Shown here piece by piece: positions 6,425 through 9,767 of a DNA stretch of 9,767 nt (within the stretch, counting starts at the first letter, position 1; every line of letters begins with the position of its first letter). The notes under the pieces are model-generated. The model was given only the letters and a program-made list of their open reading frames with translations, was not told where the DNA came from and did not search any database. Position numbers and translations under genes: made by a program. Source of the stretch: Candidatus Odinarchaeota archaeon (GTDB lineage: Archaea > Asgardarchaeota > Baldrarchaeia > Baldrarchaeales > DXJG01); NCBI GenBank assembly GCA_021158895.1, contig JAGGSW010000061.1, positions 1-9,767 of the forward strand. Reading direction: 5' to 3'.

Positions 6425-7555
6425 ATGCGCAACACTTCACCTCGATTCGAAAAAATGCAACGTATAATGGCAAGAGAAGAAATAGATGCAATTATCCTTA
6501 TGAAACCCACCAATGTTTTCTACATAACTGGCTTTTCACTAATCTCACCTAACCTTCCAAGTGCAACAATAATTTCTAATGAAGGAGAAACAGTACTTAT
6601 CGTACCTAAACTCGAAGAGGCGAGAGCGAGAGAAAAATCGTGGATAGAAGACATAAGAACGTATCAACCATACCCCCTATCCTTAAGGGAAGAAACAAGG
6701 AAAAACTTCTTTGAGAAAATTAAAGAAATACTAAAAGAAAAGAACCTTGATAGTTCAATGATAGGACTTGAATTAGGATATCTCCCAGTAAAATTCTTCG
6801 AAGCCTTAAGAAACTATATTCCAGATGCAGGGTTCAAAGACATCACCAACGATATAATGATGGCTCGAATGATAAAAGACTACAATGAAATAGATAGAAT
6901 CAAGAAGTCTCTAGAAATATCTGAAAAGGGATTAAGAACCGCCATAGAAATAATAGAACCGGGAATATCCGAAATAGAAATTGCAGCAGAAATAGAAAAC
7001 GCAATAAGAAAAGCAGGAGCACAAAAAGCAGGTTTTGAAACAATTGTAGCATCAGGACCAAGATCGGCACAACCAAATGCAACAGCAGGAACAAGAAAAA
7101 TAAACGAAAACGATTTTATCATCATAAATGCATCAGCTGTATTTGGAGGATATCATTCAGACATCACGCGGACCCTATTTCTGGGTACACCTGAAAACGA
7201 GCACAAAAAAATGTTTGAAACAGTTAAAGCAGCCCTAAAAGACGCTATAGAAAGAATAGCCCCAGGAGTAAGAGTCGGAGACATAGATAAAGCAGCTAGA
7301 AAAACAATACATGACGCAGGGTTTGAAAACTACTTTGTTCATGCATCAGGCCACGGAATAGGACTAGAACTGCATGAGCCGCCCAAAATAACGCTCGACT
7401 GTGAAGACATTCTTAGACCAGGAATGGTACTTTGCATAGAACCGGGAATATACATACCAAGAAAAGGCGGAGTAAGAATAGAAAACATGGTACTTGTAAC
7501 CGAAGAAGGACATCAAATACTTAACGAACTGCCCGAAGATATACTCCCCGTATAA
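6425..7555 (+). CDS. M24 family (Xaa-Pro aminopeptidase/prolidase-like) protein with altered active site
   Basis: The 376 aa protein has the two-domain layout of Xaa-Pro peptidases: a creatinase-type N-terminal domain (about 5-135, with the MKPTNVFYITGF segment at 26-37) and a pita-bread catalytic domain (about 145-370). Active members use two metal ions held by Asp, Asp, His, Glu, Glu to cut before or after proline. Here the second Asp (Asp246 in HSDITRT), His310 (SGHGIG), Glu339 (IEPG) and Glu353 (RIEN) are present. The first Asp is replaced by Asn235 (INAS where prolidases have IDxG), and the His of the usual PH motif is replaced by Asn218 (QPNA). The protein could be a peptidase of changed specificity, a one-metal enzyme, or a non-peptidase relative such as the creatinase-type members. 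Family membership is firm; prolidase activity is doubtful. A GAGGG at 6410-6414 may be the ribosome binding site. Confidence 0.88.
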   Translation: MRNTSPRFEKMQRIMAREEIDAIILMKPTNVFYITGFSLISPNLPSATIISNEGETVLIVPKLEEARAREKSWIEDIRTYQPYPLSLREETRKNFFEKIKEILKEKNLDSSMIGLELGYLPVKFFEALRNYIPDAGFKDITNDIMMARMIKDYNEIDRIKKSLEISEKGLRTAIEIIEPGISEIEIAAEIENAIRKAGAQKAGFETIVASGPRSAQPNATAGTRKINENDFIIINASAVFGGYHSDITRTLFLGTPENEHKKMFETVKAALKDAIERIAPGVRVGDIDKAARKTIHDAGFENYFVHASGHGIGLELHEPPKITLDCEDILRPGMVLCIEPGIYIPRKGGVRIENMVLVTEEGHQILNELPEDILPV

Positions 7556-7556
7556 T

Positions 7557-8249
7557 TTACCCCTCAGATCGCTGAGCAGCCTCAGCCATCTCTAATAAAA
7601 CTTTTTTAGGATCTTTTGCTTTTACAACACCGGAAGCCAAAAGAACACCCCTAGTCCCTAGTTTTAAAGCCGCTTCAACATCATCACCAGAAGATATACC
7701 AGCACCACAAAGAACTACCACATCAGGATTCACTTTCCTAACCACGTTAACAGTACTAGTCACAACTTCAGGCTTAGCCTTACTCACCGGAATTCCAGTA
7801 CCAATAAGTTCAGGAGGTTCAACAGCAACCATATTAGGATTCAGCGCCGCAACAGCTGCACTAACCTCAGGATTATTACTGCAAACAACGCTAACAAGCC
7901 CAACCTCCCTCGCCCTCTTAACTGCGCCATCAATATCGGCTAAAATCAACCTCCTTTCAGAATGATTAATCAATGTTCCAACGGCACCAGCCTCTTTAAC
8001 AGCCTCAGCAATAACATGACCAGTAAAACTACCAGGCACTACCGGATCAATATGCTGTGCGAAAACAGGTACCGAAACCACACTTGCAATTCTAAAAACA
8101 TCAACGTATTGGGGCGCCACAGCAATAGTTACACCAGTCTCCACACTAACTTCCTCAGCAATTTTAGCTAATTGAACCGCCTTCTCACCAATAGCTTCCC
8201 TATAACCCTTAAAATTAACAATAATAATAGGCAACTCTAACCTAACCAT
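7557..8249 (-). CDS. tpiA: Triosephosphate isomerase, archaeal type
   Basis: This enzyme interconverts glyceraldehyde 3-phosphate and dihydroxyacetone phosphate in glycolysis and gluconeogenesis. The 230 aa length is that of the short archaeal form, which lacks helices found in the roughly 250 aa bacterial and eukaryotic enzymes and is typically tetrameric. Catalytic residues are visible as Asn12 and Lys14 in NFKGY, His96 in NHSERR and Glu144 in VAVEPPELIGTG, the last leading into the mobile loop. Phosphate-binding segments CGAGISSGDD (181-190) and GVLLASG (201-207) are intact. The ATG follows GGGTGG by 6 bases. It converges on the M24 gene with a single base between stop codons and is transcribed away from the FBP aldolase/phosphatase gene, whose substrates it equilibrates. 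Codons end mostly in T or G, unlike the plus-strand neighbours. Confidence 0.97.
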   Translation of the reverse strand: MVRLELPIIIVNFKGYREAIGEKAVQLAKIAEEVSVETGVTIAVAPQYVDVFRIASVVSVPVFAQHIDPVVPGSFTGHVIAEAVKEAGAVGTLINHSERRLILADIDGAVKRAREVGLVSVVCSNNPEVSAAVAALNPNMVAVEPPELIGTGIPVSKAKPEVVTSTVNVVRKVNPDVVVLCGAGISSGDDVEAALKLGTRGVLLASGVVKAKDPKKVLLEMAEAAQRSEG

Positions 8250-8297
8250 AGCAAACCACCCATTATCATTTACACATACCGCTTATTAGATGTCTCC

Positions 8298-8307
8298 AAA
8301 TATAAGT
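8298..8307 (-). promoter_or_regulatory. Putative TATA box for tpiA
   Basis: On the minus strand ACTTATATTT lies about 50-58 bases before the tpiA ATG at 8249. Transcription starting about 25 bases downstream would give a leader of 25-30 bases that includes the GGGTGG ribosome binding site. Confidence 0.45.
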
Positions 8308-8504
8308 CTACTTAAGAAACAAAATCAGCCCAGCAATCTCCGATAGTTGAACATTAAGAAGTGTCAAAGTTCAAGAGTACCAACCTTTCCCTAAACATAG
8401 TGATCCTTACATGGTCATTAAACAGCTATCCCAAAATAAATTCAAATTGTTACATCAGCACTTAACAATTTAACGTAGCTGCATACAAATCTTACTAAGA
8501 CAAC

Positions 8505-8514
8505 CTTTTTAAAC
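8505..8514 (+). promoter_or_regulatory. Putative TATA box for the FBP aldolase/phosphatase gene
   Basis: CTTTTTAAAC lies 49-58 bases before the ATG at 8563. A start about 25 bases downstream gives a leader of 25-30 bases containing the purine-rich ribosome binding region AGGTAGGAGAGG (8548-8559), one of the strongest such sites in the window. Confidence 0.45.
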
Positions 8515-8562
8515 TCTAATAGCGTTTCAATCACACAAACCAAATATAGGTAGGAGAGGAAA

Positions 8563-9702
8563 ATGACACAAAAAACAACAGTATCAATAATAAAAGCAGA
8601 TATAGGCTCCCTAGCAGGACACCACGTAGTACACCCAGAACTCATCGAACTAGCCAAAAAAGAACTAGAACAAGCAAAAAAACAAGGCACAATAATAGAC
8701 TACTACGTTTTTAACTGCGGAGACGACCTACAACTCCTAATGACCCATGATAAGGGAGAAGCAAACCCACAAGTCCACGAACTCGCATGGAACACCTTCC
8801 AAAAAGCAGCAGAAAAGGCAAGGGAATTGAAGCTCTACGGTGCTGGACAAGACCTATTAAAAGAAGCTTTCTCAGGAAACGTTAGAGGCATGGGGCCGGG
8901 AGTAGCAGAACTAGAATTCGAAGAAAGAAAATCAGACCCAATCCTAGTATTTGCGGCAGACAAAACAGAACCCGGAGCATTCAACCTACCACTATTCAGA
9001 GTATTCGCAGACCCCTTCAACACACCGGGACTCGTAATAGACCCCAAAATGCACGGACCAGACCTAGAACACACGGGATTCAAATTCAAAATACTCGACG
9101 TCTTCAGTGGGAAAAGCGTAGTCCTAAAAGCACCAGAAGAAATCTATGACATCCTTGCACTAATAGGCACAACAGGACACTACGTAATCGAAAAAATATG
9201 GAGATACGACGATCTACCAGCAGCCTCGGTATCAATAACAAGACTAAGCCTAATAGCAGGAAAATATGTAGGCAAGGATGATCCAGTAGCTATTGTACGC
9301 GCGCAGCACGGCCTTCCAGCAGTAGGAGAAGTACTTGAAGCATTTTCATTCCCACATGCAGTCGCAGGTTGGATGCGTGGCAGCCACTATGGCCCCATAA
9401 TGCCCGTAGGTCTAAAAGATGCTCGCTGCACAAGATTTGACGGACCGCCAAGAATTGTATGTCTCGGTTTCCAAGTATGCAATGGCCATCTAATCGGCCC
9501 CTCAGACATGTTCAACGACCCAGCATTCGACAGAACCAGGATGCTCGCCAGCGAAATTGCAGATTATTTCAGAAGACACGGACTCTTCATGCCACACAGA
9601 CTCGGTCCAGATGGGGGAAGAAAAACATTCTTCTCCCAGGACTCACGAAATGGAATACACTACCTTGCCCCAAGTGCTAGAGAAGTTGAGATCACGGTTT
9701 AA
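8563..9702 (+). CDS. fbp: Bifunctional fructose-1,6-bisphosphate aldolase/phosphatase (type V FBPase)
   Basis: This archaeal enzyme condenses dihydroxyacetone phosphate with glyceraldehyde 3-phosphate and then removes the 1-phosphate to give fructose 6-phosphate, making gluconeogenesis unidirectional. The 379 aa length and continuous similarity fit the family: VSIIKADIGSLAGHH (7-21), FNCGDDLQLLMTHD (50-63), YGAGQDLLK (92-100), FAADKTEPGAFN (130-141) and KYVGKDDP (234-241). The last should carry the Schiff-base Lys238 and catalytic Tyr235. Mg ligands by family comparison are Asp13, His20, Asp54, Asp55, Gln96, Asp133 and Asp239. These positions come from memory of the Sulfolobus and Thermoproteus enzymes, not an alignment. 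It is divergent from tpiA, which supplies its substrate pair. A strong ribosome binding site fixes the ATG. Codons end overwhelmingly in A or C. The gene is followed by a T-rich terminator. Confidence 0.97.
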   Translation: MTQKTTVSIIKADIGSLAGHHVVHPELIELAKKELEQAKKQGTIIDYYVFNCGDDLQLLMTHDKGEANPQVHELAWNTFQKAAEKARELKLYGAGQDLLKEAFSGNVRGMGPGVAELEFEERKSDPILVFAADKTEPGAFNLPLFRVFADPFNTPGLVIDPKMHGPDLEHTGFKFKILDVFSGKSVVLKAPEEIYDILALIGTTGHYVIEKIWRYDDLPAASVSITRLSLIAGKYVGKDDPVAIVRAQHGLPAVGEVLEAFSFPHAVAGWMRGSHYGPIMPVGLKDARCTRFDGPPRIVCLGFQVCNGHLIGPSDMFNDPAFDRTRMLASEIADYFRRHGLFMPHRLGPDGGRKTFFSQDSRNGIHYLAPSAREVEITV

Positions 9703-9714
9703 ATAAAAATACAC

Positions 9715-9729
9715 TTTATTTTTTATCTT
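9715..9729 (+). terminator. Poly-T putative terminator after fbp
   Basis: TTTATTTTTTATCTT begins 13 bases after the fbp stop codon, with a run of six T residues and no hairpin, as expected for archaeal termination. Confidence 0.5.
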
Positions 9730-9767
9730 GTTTGTGGTTTCAATAGTTCTGATAGGAAATTATTATG
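9730..9767 (+). other. Edge region, possible start of a following gene
   Basis: The last three bases of the window are ATG, preceded by GATAGGAAATTATT, which contains a weak AGGA-type ribosome binding site about 7 bases upstream. A gene starting here is possible but cannot be tested because no coding sequence is visible. Confidence 0.15.

Larger units (their letters stand above)
8250..8562. other. 313 bp divergent spacer between tpiA and fbp
   Basis: The spacer holds the putative tpiA TATA box (8298-8307) near one end and the fbp TATA box (8505-8514) and ribosome binding site near the other. The central ~200 bases show no convincing gene, no box C/D RNA signature and no long repeat. A 6-base inverted repeat TTGAAC/GTTCAA (8347-8352 and 8369-8374) is present but could be chance. 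Regulatory sites for the two sugar-phosphate genes may lie here; none is recognisable to me. Confidence 0.5.

Noticed and set aside
8347..8374. Inverted repeat TTGAAC/GTTCAA as an operator or hairpin
   Set aside because: Six base pairs with a 16-base loop is expected by chance in AT-rich DNA, and it is not repeated near other promoters.
8442..8690. 82 aa minus-strand frame at the start of fbp
   Set aside because: It overlaps the strong ribosome binding site and N-terminus of fbp, has no plausible ribosome binding site or motif, and looks like a shadow of A-rich sequence.

Overview
The window is archaeal. Seven complete protein genes, one partial gene and an intron-containing tRNA are visible. 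The archaeal evidence is a one-domain bifunctional fructose-bisphosphate aldolase/phosphatase, a short (230 aa) archaeal-type triosephosphate isomerase, a tRNA-Arg with a bulge-helix-bulge intron and encoded CCA, TATA-like boxes about 25-30 bp before likely transcript starts, and GGTGA/GGAG-type ribosome binding sites. An MglA/Arf-like GTPase with Roadblock partners plus a histone-deacetylase-family enzyme would suit a TACK-type lineage such as Bathyarchaeia. That placement is inference, because no marker gene for taxonomy is present.

Layout. Positions 1-2641 (minus strand) form a signalling-type cluster, transcribed right to left: a tandem Roadblock protein (1703-2641), an unrecognised 293 aa protein (808-1689), an MglA-like small GTPase (254-814, start overlapping the previous stop) and, after a T-rich 62 bp gap, the beginning of a membrane protein that leaves the window at position 1. 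Positions 2735-4658 (minus) hold a Nif3/DUF34 metal protein followed by a histone-deacetylase/acetylpolyamine-amidohydrolase family enzyme. From a divergent promoter region, an RsmB-like rRNA m5C methyltransferase (4829-6178) runs on the plus strand, followed by tRNA-Arg(GCG) (6274-6373) and an M24 Xaa-Pro peptidase family protein (6425-7555). That gene converges, with one base between stops, on triosephosphate isomerase (7557-8249, minus). A 313 bp divergent spacer separates the latter from the FBP aldolase/phosphatase (8563-9702, plus).

How the genes work together. The tpiA/fbp divergent pair covers two successive gluconeogenic steps: triose isomerisation, then condensation and dephosphorylation to fructose 6-phosphate. 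The methyltransferase and tRNA belong to translation. The left cluster looks like a GTPase switch with its own Roadblock regulator, an uncharacterised third component and perhaps a membrane partner; it is the best candidate here for an undescribed system.

Main observations for follow-up: (1) the four-gene GTPase/Roadblock/unknown/membrane cluster; (2) a Roadblock protein that appears to carry two such domains in one chain; (3) an M24 family protein in which a metal-binding Asp and an active-site His are both Asn; (4) a strong compositional asymmetry in which plus-strand genes end codons in A/C and the minus-strand tpiA gene ends them in T/G, as expected of replication-strand bias.
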